From positions 7,113 to 71,112 of the forward strand of contig CAWEAT010000031.1 in NCBI GenBank assembly GCA_963806935.1: DNA of 64,000 nucleotides, written 5' to 3'. This stretch comes from Roseiarcus sp963806935 (GTDB taxonomy: Bacteria > Pseudomonadota > Alphaproteobacteria > Rhizobiales > Beijerinckiaceae). Below the pieces are notes generated by a model. It did not search any database. It was not told the origin of the DNA and saw nothing but the letters and a program-made list of their open reading frames with translations. Position 1 is the first letter of the stretch. The number at the start of each line of letters is the position of its first letter. The translations under genes were made by a program, and so were the position numbers. Below are positions 1 to 8,771 of the stretch, one piece after another.

Positions 1-147
1 TTCACCGGCAAATCGCTCGCCAATTATTTCAATCCGACCACCGACGATTGGGTGAACGCCCGCAAAATCATCAATGGTCTGGACAAGGCCCAAGCGATCG
101 CGATGTACGGTCACAATTTCTATTCCGCCATAAGCTATACGACATGA
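1..147 (+). CDS. C-terminal fragment of a GH19 chitinase/lysozyme-like hydrolase
   Basis: The window opens inside a reading frame that runs 48 codons to a TGA at 145-147. The visible tail contains LANYFNPTTDDWVNARKIIN followed by GLDKA and a final YGHNFYSAI. This resembles the end of GH19-type chitinases and phage-like muramidases, where an N-A-R-[RK]-I-[VI]-N-G-x-D-K-A segment is common. The catalytic part lies upstream of the window, so activity cannot be judged. The family call rests only on this tail. Confidence 0.5.
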   Translation, partial: FTGKSLANYFNPTTDDWVNARKIINGLDKAQAIAMYGHNFYSAISYTT

Positions 148-240
148 TCCAACTTTTCGTGGGCAATTCCGGGGAGCGCGAGCGTCGCCGCGAACCCCAG
201 ACCGCGTGATCGCACGGGCCGCCGGATCGGGAAGGTCGGA

Positions 241-585
241 TTGGTCGTCGGCCTCGTGGCGCTCGCGCCGCTTCCTCCCGCGCTCGCGGAGGAACGCTGC
301 GGCTGGCTGGAAAATCCGACACCCGGAAATTGGTGGCTAAAGGACGCTCACGGTCTCTGGATCATATCCGCTCAGGGAGGCCCCTATGCCGATGGCGTCG
401 AAAACCTGCCGGAACCGGCGCCGGACCATTTCGTCGCGACCAACGGTCATTACGGATATTCCTGCGCCTGCGTCAGCGGAACTTTCGACGATCACGCGGA
501 GAGGATGACGCGGCTGGAGGCGGCGCGGGTGTTGCCGTTGTCGGTCTGTCGCGGCGACAAGGCTTTGCCCGCCCCTGGCGGCTAA
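241..585 (+). CDS. Small secreted DUF4087 family protein
   Basis: The 114-residue product carries the DUF4087 pattern: RCGWLENPTPGNWWLKD near the mature N-terminus, then a Trp/Gly-rich stretch, TNGHYGYSCACV, and a terminal LPLSVCRGDKALP. Four cysteines are positioned for disulfides. A hydrophobic segment ending in ALA-EE looks like a signal peptide, so the protein is probably periplasmic. The first available start is TTG at 241. However, the basic n-region of the signal (GRRIGKVG) lies just upstream in frame and has no ATG, GTG or TTG, so the real start is uncertain or a base is wrong upstream. Function is unknown for this family. Confidence 0.6.
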   Translation: MVVGLVALAPLPPALAEERCGWLENPTPGNWWLKDAHGLWIISAQGGPYADGVENLPEPAPDHFVATNGHYGYSCACVSGTFDDHAERMTRLEAARVLPLSVCRGDKALPAPGG

Positions 586-884
586 CCCTGGTCGTCGGCG
601 AGTTTCCGCCACATCGAGCGGCCCCGTGGCTTGCGATCGAGCAGAATAACTTGCGTTCGAGAGATTGGACCCGGGAGCCGTTATCGACAAAAAACCGCTC
701 CGGTGCGTTCTTGAGAACTGGGTCTTCAGCCCAATCTGTTTTTCTGGGTGCGAAAATTCGTGGATTTCAACTGGATCGGCGAGCCGCTCGGCTGATGACG
801 TCCCGTTGCCAAGCGCGCGCAGTTGCGCGACAGTGGACGCGCGCGGAGCCGCTTTCGTCGGCGCATTTTTCGGGATGGGACGCA
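586..884. other. Intergenic region before the arabinose ABC transporter
   Basis: About 300 bases without a supported gene. The frame of the downstream ATPase stays open far upstream of its ATG, but that translation has no ABC-like content and is not credible as coding. The promoter of the sugar operon should lie here; I could not pick a convincing -35/-10 pair. Confidence 0.4.
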
Positions 885-1658
885 ATGACGCCGGCGGGGG
901 GTGATTTCGCGTCCATTGTTCGCCTCGAGGGCGTGCAAAAGTATTTCGGCGCCGTGCACGCGCTTTGCGACATCGACATCGCCATCGGACGCAATGAGAT
1001 CGTCGGACTTATCGGCGACAACGGCGCGGGCAAATCGACGCTGATCAAGGTCATGACCGGCGTGCTGGCGCCGACCTCGGGCAAGATTTTCATCCGCGAG
1101 CGCGAAATTCTGCCCGGGGAGTACTCGGTCCGGATGGCGCACGATCTGTCGATCGAAACGGTCTATCAGGACAAGTCGCTGGCCGAAAAGCAGCCTCTAT
1201 GGCGCAATTTCTTTGTCGGAAGGCAGATCACGAACCGGTTCGGCTTCATCGACATCAAGCGCGAAAAGGAAGTGGCGCAGGAGATCCTGATCGACACCAT
1301 CGGGTTCCGCGGCGTCGGCATCACCGTCGATTCCACGGTCGGCAATCTCTCGGGCGGCGAGCGACAGGGGATCGCGATCGGCCGGGCCATGCATTACAAC
1401 GCCGACCTCATCGTGCTCGATGAACCGACCGCTGCGCTTGGGGTCGCCGAGGTGCGGAAAGTGGTCGAGTTCGTGCGCCGGATCAAGCGGTCCGGGCGAG
1501 CTTGCATCTATATTGAGCACAATCTGGCGCACGTGCATGAAGTGGCGGATCGGCTTATTGTGCTCGACCGCGGGCGCGTCGTTTCCGAAATCGATCCGAA
1601 GGATATGACGGTGCCCGAGCTAACCGAATATCTGATTGCGTTACAGCACAAAGCGTAA
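885..1658 (+). CDS. Sugar ABC transporter ATP-binding protein (single NBD)
   Basis: The 257-residue protein is a single nucleotide-binding domain of the carbohydrate-uptake (CUT2) type. Visible motifs are Walker A GDNGAGKST, signature LSGGERQG, Walker B LIVLDEPTAALG and the switch histidine in IYIEHNL. Its length is half that of RbsA/AraG, like FrcA-type ATPases that dimerise. The ATG at 885 is preceded by a purine-rich GGGATGGGA and begins just before the first beta strand. It lies 14 bases upstream of the permease gene and heads an operon that ends in araBAD, so L-arabinose is the likely cargo. Confidence 0.9.
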   Translation: MTPAGGDFASIVRLEGVQKYFGAVHALCDIDIAIGRNEIVGLIGDNGAGKSTLIKVMTGVLAPTSGKIFIREREILPGEYSVRMAHDLSIETVYQDKSLAEKQPLWRNFFVGRQITNRFGFIDIKREKEVAQEILIDTIGFRGVGITVDSTVGNLSGGERQGIAIGRAMHYNADLIVLDEPTAALGVAEVRKVVEFVRRIKRSGRACIYIEHNLAHVHEVADRLIVLDRGRVVSEIDPKDMTVPELTEYLIALQHKA

Positions 1659-1672
1659 GGGAGACGACACGA

Positions 1673-2740
1673 ATGGCTCAGCGGTCAGACGCGTCGATCC
1701 TGCAGCGCTTCGAGGCTCTGCCGATCATCATCGTCTTCGTGATTCTCCTGCTCCTGTTCATGTACCGGGCGCCGGAGGTTTTCCTTGCCCCCTACATCTA
1801 CACCACCTTCCTCTCCACTTTGCCGCCGCTGATCCTTCTCGCCGCCGGGCTCACCTTTGTGATCGGCGCGGGGGAGATCGACCTTAGCTTTCCATCGATC
1901 ATCGCCTTTTCCGGCTTCGTCTTTGCGGTTCTGTTCAAGGAATATGACCTCGGCTGGATCGCGGTCGTCGCCGGTCTCGCCTCGGGAGTTTTGGTCGGGT
2001 TCCTCAACGGCGTCATCATCGCCAAGATCGGGATACCATCGTTCATGACGACGCTCGGCACCCAGTTCTTCTGGGCCGGAATGGCGACTGTGCTCTCGGG
2101 CGGCAAGTCTTACGCCCTGCGCGGCGCCGAAGAGAGTTCGGTGTGGCAATGGATCGTCGGGCGCCCATTCGCGTCCGCGTCGACGCCCTGGTTGCAGGAG
2201 CTTTCGATCCAGGCGCTATGGACTGCGGTCATCGTCGCCTTCCTTTGGCTCATCCTCACCCGTCACCGGTTCGGCGAGCACGCCATGTTCATTGGCGATT
2301 CCAATGATGTCTCGCGCGTCGTCGGCATCGACGTCGATCGCGAGAAGATCAAGATCTTCACGCTTATGGGCTTTCTCGCCGCCTGCGCGGCAATCATCCT
2401 GACGCTGGAGAACAAGAACTTTTTCGGCAACCAGGGACAAGGCTATCTGTTGACCGCGATTGCTTCCGTTCTGATCGGCGGCACGTCGATCTTCGGCGGC
2501 GAGGCGACCATGATCGGGACGGTGTTTGGCTGTTTCATCATCGGTATGGTCGAGGCTGGCCTCGTCGCGGCAGGGCTCACAGGCGCGTGGGTGAGGACCG
2601 TGCAGGGCCTCATCTTCCTGGTGTCGATCATCTTCTACATGTATGCGGACGAACCGCAGCGTCGGCGAGCGCTCTTCGCCAACCTGCGGGGCAGACTGGG
2701 CGGGGTCCGTGCGACCGAAGGGGGAGGCGTTCGCCGCTAG
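1673..2740 (+). CDS. Sugar ABC transporter permease (CUT2 family)
   Basis: A 355-residue, very hydrophobic protein with eight or more membrane segments and the BPD_transp_2 hallmarks: GAGEIDLSFPSI after the third helix, IPSFMTTLG, and SVLIGGTSIFGGEATMIGT near the C-terminus. It is close in size to RbsC/AraH/FrcC. An AAGGGAGACG Shine-Dalgarno precedes the ATG, and only 14 bases separate it from the ATPase gene, so the two are co-transcribed. It would form the membrane channel for the binding protein encoded at 3096. Confidence 0.92.
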   Translation: MAQRSDASILQRFEALPIIIVFVILLLLFMYRAPEVFLAPYIYTTFLSTLPPLILLAAGLTFVIGAGEIDLSFPSIIAFSGFVFAVLFKEYDLGWIAVVAGLASGVLVGFLNGVIIAKIGIPSFMTTLGTQFFWAGMATVLSGGKSYALRGAEESSVWQWIVGRPFASASTPWLQELSIQALWTAVIVAFLWLILTRHRFGEHAMFIGDSNDVSRVVGIDVDREKIKIFTLMGFLAACAAIILTLENKNFFGNQGQGYLLTAIASVLIGGTSIFGGEATMIGTVFGCFIIGMVEAGLVAAGLTGAWVRTVQGLIFLVSIIFYMYADEPQRRRALFANLRGRLGGVRATEGGGVRR

Positions 2741-3095
2741 GCGGCTCGAGCGGGGAATTGGCCGACCGACATGGGTCTCTCTGAGCAGGCGAACTCGCAG
2801 GGGGAGCACGGGCGGGCGCGACTTCAAGTTGACCGACGCTAAAATCATATTGTAATACTTATCGAACAGACGGTTCCATGGGATGAAATGCTCGTCCGAG
2901 TTTTCACCGGCGGGGAGAGAGCGCTCGCGTCGCCAGGCCGCGGTCCGGCGTTCGGCCGGAGGTTTGTCTTTCCAATCGACACGAAGCTTCGAGATCGACG
3001 CGGACGATCGTCCGAAATCGTCACCGATTCACCGACTTCCTGAGAGGGAGGGGCGACCGGATGCGGGCGCCTGAATAAGCAAGGGAGAAACGAAC
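2741..3095. other. Intergenic region between permease and binding-protein genes
   Basis: About 355 bases without a convincing gene. Short frames are present but lack a good ribosome site and any recognisable protein motif. The sequence around 2825-2880 is locally A+T-rich compared with its surroundings, so a separate promoter for the abundant binding protein is plausible. AAGCAAGGGAGAAACGAAC just before 3096 supplies a strong ribosome binding site. Confidence 0.4.
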
Positions 3096-4082
3096 ATGCG
3101 TTTGGCTCAAATTCTTCTGGCCGGCGTCGCCGCGGCTGGGCTAGCGGCCGCGGCCGCTCCGGCTTTCGCCGATCCGATCGGCAAAGGTCTGGTGATGTAC
3201 ATGCAGATGGGCGGCAACCCCGGCGACGGCGCGACGCTCGCCCGCCAGACAGGCGCCAAGGAAGCCGCCGAAGCGCTCGGCGTCGACCTCAAGTCGCAGT
3301 TTTCGGCCTGGGCGCCCGAGACAATGATCAACCAGTTCAAAGAGGCGATGGCGGCCAAGCCGAACTGCATCGAGATTATGGGCCATCCTGGCGCGACCGC
3401 CTTCCATGACCTCGTCAAGCAGGCCGTCGACCAGGGCATCGTGGTCACCTCGGGCAATTCGCCGCTGACCGAGCTGCAGAACGAGTTTGGGCCAAAAGGC
3501 TTCGGCTATGCCGGCGTCGATCTCTATGCTGGCGGCGCGTTGACCGCGAAAGCCATGCTCGCGCAGGGCCTGAAGTCCGGCGATCAAGCGATGGTCTATG
3601 GCGTGTTCAGTCAGGCCGAGCGCGGCCAGTCCGAGAAGGGCCTCGCGGACACGCTAGAGAAGGCCGGGCTCAAGGTCGACCGGCTCGAGATCACCCAGGA
3701 GGCCAACAGCGACATGTCTCTGGCCGTACCGATCCTCGCGGCCTACATTCAGGCGCATCCGAATCTGAAGGCCATTGGCACGCAGCACGGCGGCGCGACT
3801 GGCGTGATGAAACAGGTGCTGGAGAAGGCGGGCAAGAAGCCCGGCGACATCGTTGTTGGCGGCATCGACCTTGCTCCATCGACAATCGACGGGCTGAAAT
3901 CGGGCGCGGTAAGCGCTACGCTCGACCAGTTGCTCTACCTGCAAGGCTTCTTTCCGGTCGTGCAATGCGTAATGACCGCGAAATACAAGATGCCGGGACT
4001 GTCGCTCAACACGGGCGCCGGCACCGTCACGCCAAAGACGATCGACGCATTGACCAAGCTGATCGACGCCGGCATCCGCTGA
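3096..4082 (+). CDS. Periplasmic sugar-binding protein of the ABC transporter
   Basis: The 328-residue product starts with a typical Sec signal (RLAQILLAG, Ala-rich core, cleavage near AFA-DP). It continues as a Peripla_BP_4 type-I binding fold: MGGNPGD, a Gln/Glu-rich second strand, HPGATAFHDLVKQAVDQGI, and GGIDLAPSTIDGLKSGAVSATLDQ near the C-terminus. It sits between the permease gene and araB on the same strand. This supports a role in capturing L-arabinose or a related pentose for the importer encoded just upstream. The ligand is inferred from context, not from seen contact residues. Confidence 0.88.
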   Translation: MRLAQILLAGVAAAGLAAAAAPAFADPIGKGLVMYMQMGGNPGDGATLARQTGAKEAAEALGVDLKSQFSAWAPETMINQFKEAMAAKPNCIEIMGHPGATAFHDLVKQAVDQGIVVTSGNSPLTELQNEFGPKGFGYAGVDLYAGGALTAKAMLAQGLKSGDQAMVYGVFSQAERGQSEKGLADTLEKAGLKVDRLEITQEANSDMSLAVPILAAYIQAHPNLKAIGTQHGGATGVMKQVLEKAGKKPGDIVVGGIDLAPSTIDGLKSGAVSATLDQLLYLQGFFPVVQCVMTAKYKMPGLSLNTGAGTVTPKTIDALTKLIDAGIR

Positions 4083-4240
4083 GGCTGGCCGGTTCGATCG
4101 CAAGGCCTCGCCGCCAAGGGATCGCGGACGCCGGATGGCGTCCGCGACAAGGACGAGCGGCGGTCTGATGCTTTCGCCGCGAATGCGCTGCGCCGGGCCC
4201 GGTCGCAGCGCTCCCACAAACCCGGAGCACTTGAGCGCTG

Positions 4241-5902
4241 ATGTTCTCCCTCGGCGTCGATTTCGGAACCAATTCGGTGCGCGCTCTCATCGTGCGCTGT
4301 TCGGACGGCGCCGAATTCGGCAGCCGCGTGATCGACTATCCTTCCGGCGCGCAAGGGGTGCTGCTCGAACCGAAGGACGGCCTGCTCGCGCGCCAGCACC
4401 CCGGAGATTATCTCTACGGCCTCGAGAAAAGCATTGTCGGCGCGCTCGCTGAAGCCGCACGCAAGCCCGGTTTCGATCCGTCGAAGGTCGTGGGCATCGG
4501 CCTCGACTCGACCGGCTCGAGCCCGATCCCGGTTGACGCCGAGAACCGACCGCTTGCGATGGACGACAAATGGAAAGGCGACCTCAACGCGCAATGCTGG
4601 CTGTGGAAGGATCACACGAGCTGGCGCGAGGCCGCCAGGATCACGGAGCTCTGCGCCAAGCTCAGGCCGCAGTACATCGCCAAGATCGGCGGTGTTTATT
4701 CGTCCGAATGGTTCTGGGCCAAGCTCTGGCATTGCCTCAACGTGGCTCCTCAGACATTCGAGGCCGCCTTCTCCTGGGTCGAGCTCGCCGACTGGACGCC
4801 GTCCGTGCTCGCCGGCGTGGCCGACCCGCGACTGGTTAAGCGGGGAGTGTGCGCCGCCGGCCACAAGGCGCTCTACTCCGACGATTGGGGCGGCCTGCCC
4901 GACAAGGAGTTCTTGACCGCGCTCGATCCGCGCCTCGCCGACCTTAGAGACCGGCTCTACGAAAAAGCCTACGACGCCACCGAGCCGGCTGGGCGGCTCA
5001 CCCCTGAGTGGGCGGCGAAGTTCGGACTTCAGGCGGGGATTCCGATCGCGATCGGAGAGTTTGACGTTCACTATGGCGCGATCGGATGCGGCGTGCGCGA
5101 GGGCACGCTGGTCAAAGTGATCGGCACCTCGACTTGCGATTGCGCGGTCGTTTCGGCCGACCGACAGGTCGCCGACATCCCCGGCATCTGCGGCATCGTG
5201 AAAGGCGCGATCCTGCCCGGCTTCTTCGGCATCGAGGCAGGCCAGTCGGCCGTCGGCGACATTTTCAAATGGTGGGTCGAAGTGGTTCTGGGCGGCGACG
5301 CGGCGCTGCATGACAAGCTCACCGCCGAGGCGACGAGGCAGCGTCCCGGGCAAGCCGGTCTTCTGGCCCTCGACTGGAACAACGGCAATCGAACCATTCT
5401 CGTCGACCAGAGGCTTACCGGCCTCATCCTCGGCCAGGACCTCTATACGACGCGGGCCGACATCTATCGCGCCTTGATCGAGGCGACCGCATTTGGGGCG
5501 CGGGCGATCATCGAGCGCATCCAGGAGTACGGCGTGCGTATCGACCAGGTCGTGTGCACGGGCGGCATCGCCGAGAAAAATCCGCTGCTGATGCAGATCT
5601 ATGCCGACGTCACGGGGTGCGTCATGCAGGTCGCGGGCTCCAGCCAGACCTGCGCTCTTGGCTCAGCGATCGCCGCAGCGGTGCTGGCGGGCGGGCATCC
5701 GGACTTCAAGAGCGCCGAGGCGGCCATGACCACGCTGAAGCCAGAGTCCTATCAGCCAGTTGCGGAAAACCGCGCCGTCTACGATCAGCTCTACGCCCTC
5801 TACCGGGAGCTGCACGATGCCTTCGGCGGGCTGACCAAGTCCGCTGATCTGTCCGCAATCATGAAGAGACTGCTGGACATCAAATACGCGCAGCGCGCAT
5901 GA
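4241..5902 (+). CDS. araB: Ribulokinase
   Basis: The 553-residue product matches FGGY carbohydrate kinases of the ribulokinase branch. It begins SLGVDFGTNSVRALIV (phosphate-1 loop) and has GLDSTGSSPIPVD, the IGTSTCDCAVV loop, and a C-terminal ATP-binding region with CTGGIAEKNPL and SSQTCALGSAIAAAVLAG. Length is normal for AraB. It phosphorylates L-ribulose to L-ribulose-5-phosphate in the cytoplasm. It lies downstream of the sugar importer and 85 bases upstream of araA, so it belongs to an arabinose isomerase pathway operon. Confidence 0.93.
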   Translation: MFSLGVDFGTNSVRALIVRCSDGAEFGSRVIDYPSGAQGVLLEPKDGLLARQHPGDYLYGLEKSIVGALAEAARKPGFDPSKVVGIGLDSTGSSPIPVDAENRPLAMDDKWKGDLNAQCWLWKDHTSWREAARITELCAKLRPQYIAKIGGVYSSEWFWAKLWHCLNVAPQTFEAAFSWVELADWTPSVLAGVADPRLVKRGVCAAGHKALYSDDWGGLPDKEFLTALDPRLADLRDRLYEKAYDATEPAGRLTPEWAAKFGLQAGIPIAIGEFDVHYGAIGCGVREGTLVKVIGTSTCDCAVVSADRQVADIPGICGIVKGAILPGFFGIEAGQSAVGDIFKWWVEVVLGGDAALHDKLTAEATRQRPGQAGLLALDWNNGNRTILVDQRLTGLILGQDLYTTRADIYRALIEATAFGARAIIERIQEYGVRIDQVVCTGGIAEKNPLLMQIYADVTGCVMQVAGSSQTCALGSAIAAAVLAGGHPDFKSAEAAMTTLKPESYQPVAENRAVYDQLYALYRELHDAFGGLTKSADLSAIMKRLLDIKYAQRA

Positions 5903-5987
5903 CCTTGCGTCCGCGCGAGCGCCGGGCTTTGTTCGCCGCACACACACTCCGTAAGATGTTCCGTCAACCTGGAAAACCGAGACGGCC

Positions 5988-7496
5988 ATGATCAATCTCG
6001 CCACTCCCGAAGTCTGGCTCGTTTGCGGCTCTCAGCATCTTTACGGTCCCGGCCCGCTTGAGCAGGTCGCGGCGCATGGGCGGGAGATCGCCGGCGCACT
6101 CGCCGATTCCCCGCGGCTACCGCTGAAGACCGCCTTCAAGGCGCTGCTGACGACGCCGGACGAGATCGCGAAGCTTTGCCTCGACGCGAATTCCGACCCG
6201 GGCTGCGCCGGCCTGATCCTTTGGATGCACACGTTCTCGCCGTCGAAAATGTGGGTGCGTGGGCTCAACACGCTCAAGAAGCCGTTTGTCCATCTCCACA
6301 CCCAGTTCAATCGCGACCTTCCCTGGGACGCGATCGACATGGACTTCATGAATCTGAACCAGTCGGCCCACGGCGACCGCGAGGCGGGCTTCATCCACAC
6401 CCGCATGCGTCTCGCGCGCAAAGTCGTCGTCGGCCACTGGACCGACCCAGAGGTACAGGACCGCATCGGCGCGTGGATGCGCGCGGCGCACGCCTGGCAC
6501 GATTGGCAGGGAGCGAAATTTTGTCGCTTCGGCGACAACATGCGTCAGGTGGCGGTAACCGAGGGCGATAAGGTTGGGGCTGAAATGAAATTCGGCTTCG
6601 CGACCAACGGCTACGGCGTCGGCGACCTTGCCGCGGAAGTGAACGCGGTCTCCGACGCGAAGGCCAAGGCCCTGGCCGGCGAATACGAGAAAAAATACGC
6701 CGTCGCCCCTGAACTGCGCAAAGCGGGCGCCCGGCACGAATCGCTGCTTTATGGCGCGCGGCTCGAATTGGGCTTGCGCGCCTTTCTCGAACAGGGCGGC
6801 TTCAAGGGCTTCACCACGACGTTCGAGGACTTGCACGGCCTGCGACAGCTTCCGGGCCTCGCGCCGCAACGCCTGATGGCCGAGGGCTACGGCTTCGCGG
6901 GCGAGGGAGACTGGAAGACTGCCGCTCTTGTGCGCGCAATGAAGGTCATGGGCGAAGGCATGCCCGGTGGAACCTCGTTCATGGAGGACTACACCTATCA
7001 TCTGGCGCCAGGCGGGCATCAGGTTCTCGGCGCCCATATGCTCGAGATCTGCGAATCCATCGCCGCAGGCAAGCCCAAGCTTGAGATTCATCCGCTTTCG
7101 ATCGGCGGCAAGGAGGATCCGGTTCGCCTGGTTTTTGACGCGGCCAACGGCCCAGCGCTCAACGCAAGCCTGATCGATCTGGGCGCCCGGTTTCGCCTGC
7201 TGGTGAACGAGGTGACCGCGGTCAAGCATCCCGCGCTGCCGAAGCTGCCGGTCGCTCGCGCCGTCTGGGAATGCAAGCCGGACTTCAAGACCGCGTGCGC
7301 TGCCTGGATTCTGGCCGGCGGCGCGCACCACACGGGATACAGCTACAGCGTGACCCGGGAGATGCTCGAGGATTTCGCCACCATCGCCGGAATCGAGATG
7401 GCGGTGATCGGGCCGGAAACGAACCTGGCGAACTTCAAGCAGGACCTGCGCAGCAACGACGTCTATTATTACCTCGCGCAGGGATTCCGCGCCTGA
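5988..7496 (+). CDS. araA: L-arabinose isomerase
   Basis: A 502-residue protein with the AraA N-terminus EVWLVCGSQHLYG and conserved ILWMHTFSPSKMWVRGL, LHTQFNRDLPW and FMNLNQSAHGDRE. The C-terminal half has GTSFMEDYTYHLAPG, LEIHPLSIGGKEDPVRL and a terminal WILAGGAHHTGYSYS. The metal-binding Glu/His positions of the family are all present. It converts L-arabinose to L-ribulose with Mn2+. It is flanked by araB and araD (15 bases upstream of the latter), so the three form the classical isomerase route. Alphaproteobacteria more often use the oxidative L-arabinose pathway. Confidence 0.95.
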   Translation: MINLATPEVWLVCGSQHLYGPGPLEQVAAHGREIAGALADSPRLPLKTAFKALLTTPDEIAKLCLDANSDPGCAGLILWMHTFSPSKMWVRGLNTLKKPFVHLHTQFNRDLPWDAIDMDFMNLNQSAHGDREAGFIHTRMRLARKVVVGHWTDPEVQDRIGAWMRAAHAWHDWQGAKFCRFGDNMRQVAVTEGDKVGAEMKFGFATNGYGVGDLAAEVNAVSDAKAKALAGEYEKKYAVAPELRKAGARHESLLYGARLELGLRAFLEQGGFKGFTTTFEDLHGLRQLPGLAPQRLMAEGYGFAGEGDWKTAALVRAMKVMGEGMPGGTSFMEDYTYHLAPGGHQVLGAHMLEICESIAAGKPKLEIHPLSIGGKEDPVRLVFDAANGPALNASLIDLGARFRLLVNEVTAVKHPALPKLPVARAVWECKPDFKTACAAWILAGGAHHTGYSYSVTREMLEDFATIAGIEMAVIGPETNLANFKQDLRSNDVYYYLAQGFRA

Positions 7497-7511
7497 CGGC
7501 GGGACGAGGCG

Positions 7512-8210
7512 ATGTTCAAGGAACTGAGGCGTGAAGCGTATGAAGCCAATGTCGCCCTGCCGCGGCATGGCCTCATCAATCTCACCTTCGGCAATGCGAG
7601 TGCGATCGATCGGGCGCGAGGCGCATTCGCGATCAAGCCCAGCGGGGTTGACTATTCAGCGCTGACTCCCGACGACATGGTCGTCGTCGATCTCGACGGG
7701 CGCAGGGTCGAAGGACGGCTCAACCCATCGTCGGACACGCCCACCCACCGCAGGCTGTTCCTCGCCTTCCCAGACATCGGCGGGGTCGTGCACACCCACT
7801 CCTCGCACGCGACGGCGTTCGCCCAGGCCGGCCGGCCGATTCCGATCTTCGGCACCACCCACGCCGACTATTTCAACGGCGAGGTGCCGGTCACCCGCAA
7901 GATGACCGCGAGCGAGATCGCCGCCGACTATGAGTGGGAGACCGGCAAAGTCATCGTCGAGAAAATGCAGGCGTTCGATCCCGCGGATTTTCCCGGCGTC
8001 CTCGTCAACCGGCACGCGCCATTCACCTGGGGGCCGAGCGTGGCCAAGGCCTTGGAAGCCGCCGTCGCCGTCGAATGCATCGCCCACATGGCGCTCATGT
8101 CGCTGCAGCTCATGCCGCAGCTCGACCCGATCGAGCCCGAGCTTCTCGACAAGCACTTCCGGCGCAAGCATGGGCCCGGCGCCTATTACGGGCAGGCCCG
8201 CGCTCAATAA
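7512..8210 (+). CDS. araD: L-ribulose-5-phosphate 4-epimerase
   Basis: This 232-residue class II aldolase-like epimerase has the AraD features LTFGNASAID, FAIKPSGVDYSAL, SSDTPTHRRLFLAFPDIGGV and the zinc-binding HTHSSHATAFAQAG, followed by GTTHADYF and NRHAPFTWG. It converts L-ribulose-5-phosphate to D-xylulose-5-phosphate, feeding the pentose phosphate pathway. It is the last plus-strand gene of the arabinose operon and meets the minus-strand block with a 12-base gap. Confidence 0.94.
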   Translation: MFKELRREAYEANVALPRHGLINLTFGNASAIDRARGAFAIKPSGVDYSALTPDDMVVVDLDGRRVEGRLNPSSDTPTHRRLFLAFPDIGGVVHTHSSHATAFAQAGRPIPIFGTTHADYFNGEVPVTRKMTASEIAADYEWETGKVIVEKMQAFDPADFPGVLVNRHAPFTWGPSVAKALEAAVAVECIAHMALMSLQLMPQLDPIEPELLDKHFRRKHGPGAYYGQARAQ

Positions 8211-8222
8211 GGCGCCGTCCGA

Positions 8223-8663
8223 TCACCCTTGCAGCGAGATCACCATGCCGCTGAGGTCGAGCGAGAACATGAAGCCGACCTGTCGACCGTGGAGACGAAG
8301 CACCACGCCATTTGCATTCGAAAGCTGAGCCGCCGACCGGCCGCCGGCGACAGAGAGACCGGCGCCGATCGCCGAGTAGACGCCGCTGATGTCAGCCGGG
8401 GTGCGCAGATGAGACGCAGTGCCGACGAGATCCGTGCCCGACGCCCCGATTGTCGCGCCCGCGCTGATGCCGCCGACCGACAGCTGATATTGCCTGCCCT
8501 GGAAGGTGAGGATGCCGCTTCCCCCGGACGCGCCGAAAATAAAGCCCGCGCTGACGATCCTGAGCGAAATCTGCCCGGTCGAGGCTTCGGCCGGCAGCAG
8601 CATCGACCCGCTCGCCAGCGCCGCCCCGGATACGATGAGGCTGCGACGCGTGATTTTGTTCAT
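8223..8663 (-). CDS. Tat/Sec-exported hypothetical protein, DUF1134/EipA-like
   Basis: The ATG at 8663 follows a GGAGAG ribosome site and encodes a 146-residue protein with a twin-arginine-like N-terminus (NKITRRSLIVSGAALASG) and a cleavage-like site near AEAST. The mature part is short beta strands and Gly-rich turns: GFIFGASGGSGILTFQG, QLSVGGISAGATIGAS, and a final NGVVLRLHGRQVGFMFSLDL. This resembles small exported proteins related to DUF1134. It is probably periplasmic; role unknown. It lies convergent with araD and is unlikely to be part of sugar catabolism. Confidence 0.55.
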   Translation of the reverse strand: MNKITRRSLIVSGAALASGSMLLPAEASTGQISLRIVSAGFIFGASGGSGILTFQGRQYQLSVGGISAGATIGASGTDLVGTASHLRTPADISGVYSAIGAGLSVAGGRSAAQLSNANGVVLRLHGRQVGFMFSLDLSGMVISLQG

Positions 8664-8771
8664 ATTGCTCTCCCCGACCCCGTTTGTATCGCGAACCGAG
8701 TCGCGCCTGTAAACGGCGAAGCAATAGACCGCTCTCATGCCGGTTGACAAGTCCGAACCTGCCCTCGACCC

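Noticed and set aside
330..884. N-terminal extension of the first ABC ATPase (185 extra codons)
   Set aside because: The added residues are Arg-rich with no ABC similarity. The ATG at 885 begins just before the first beta strand and has a purine-rich upstream.
3935..5353. 472-codon minus-strand frame over araB
   Set aside because: Antisense of a clear ribulokinase gene, a common effect of high third-position GC.
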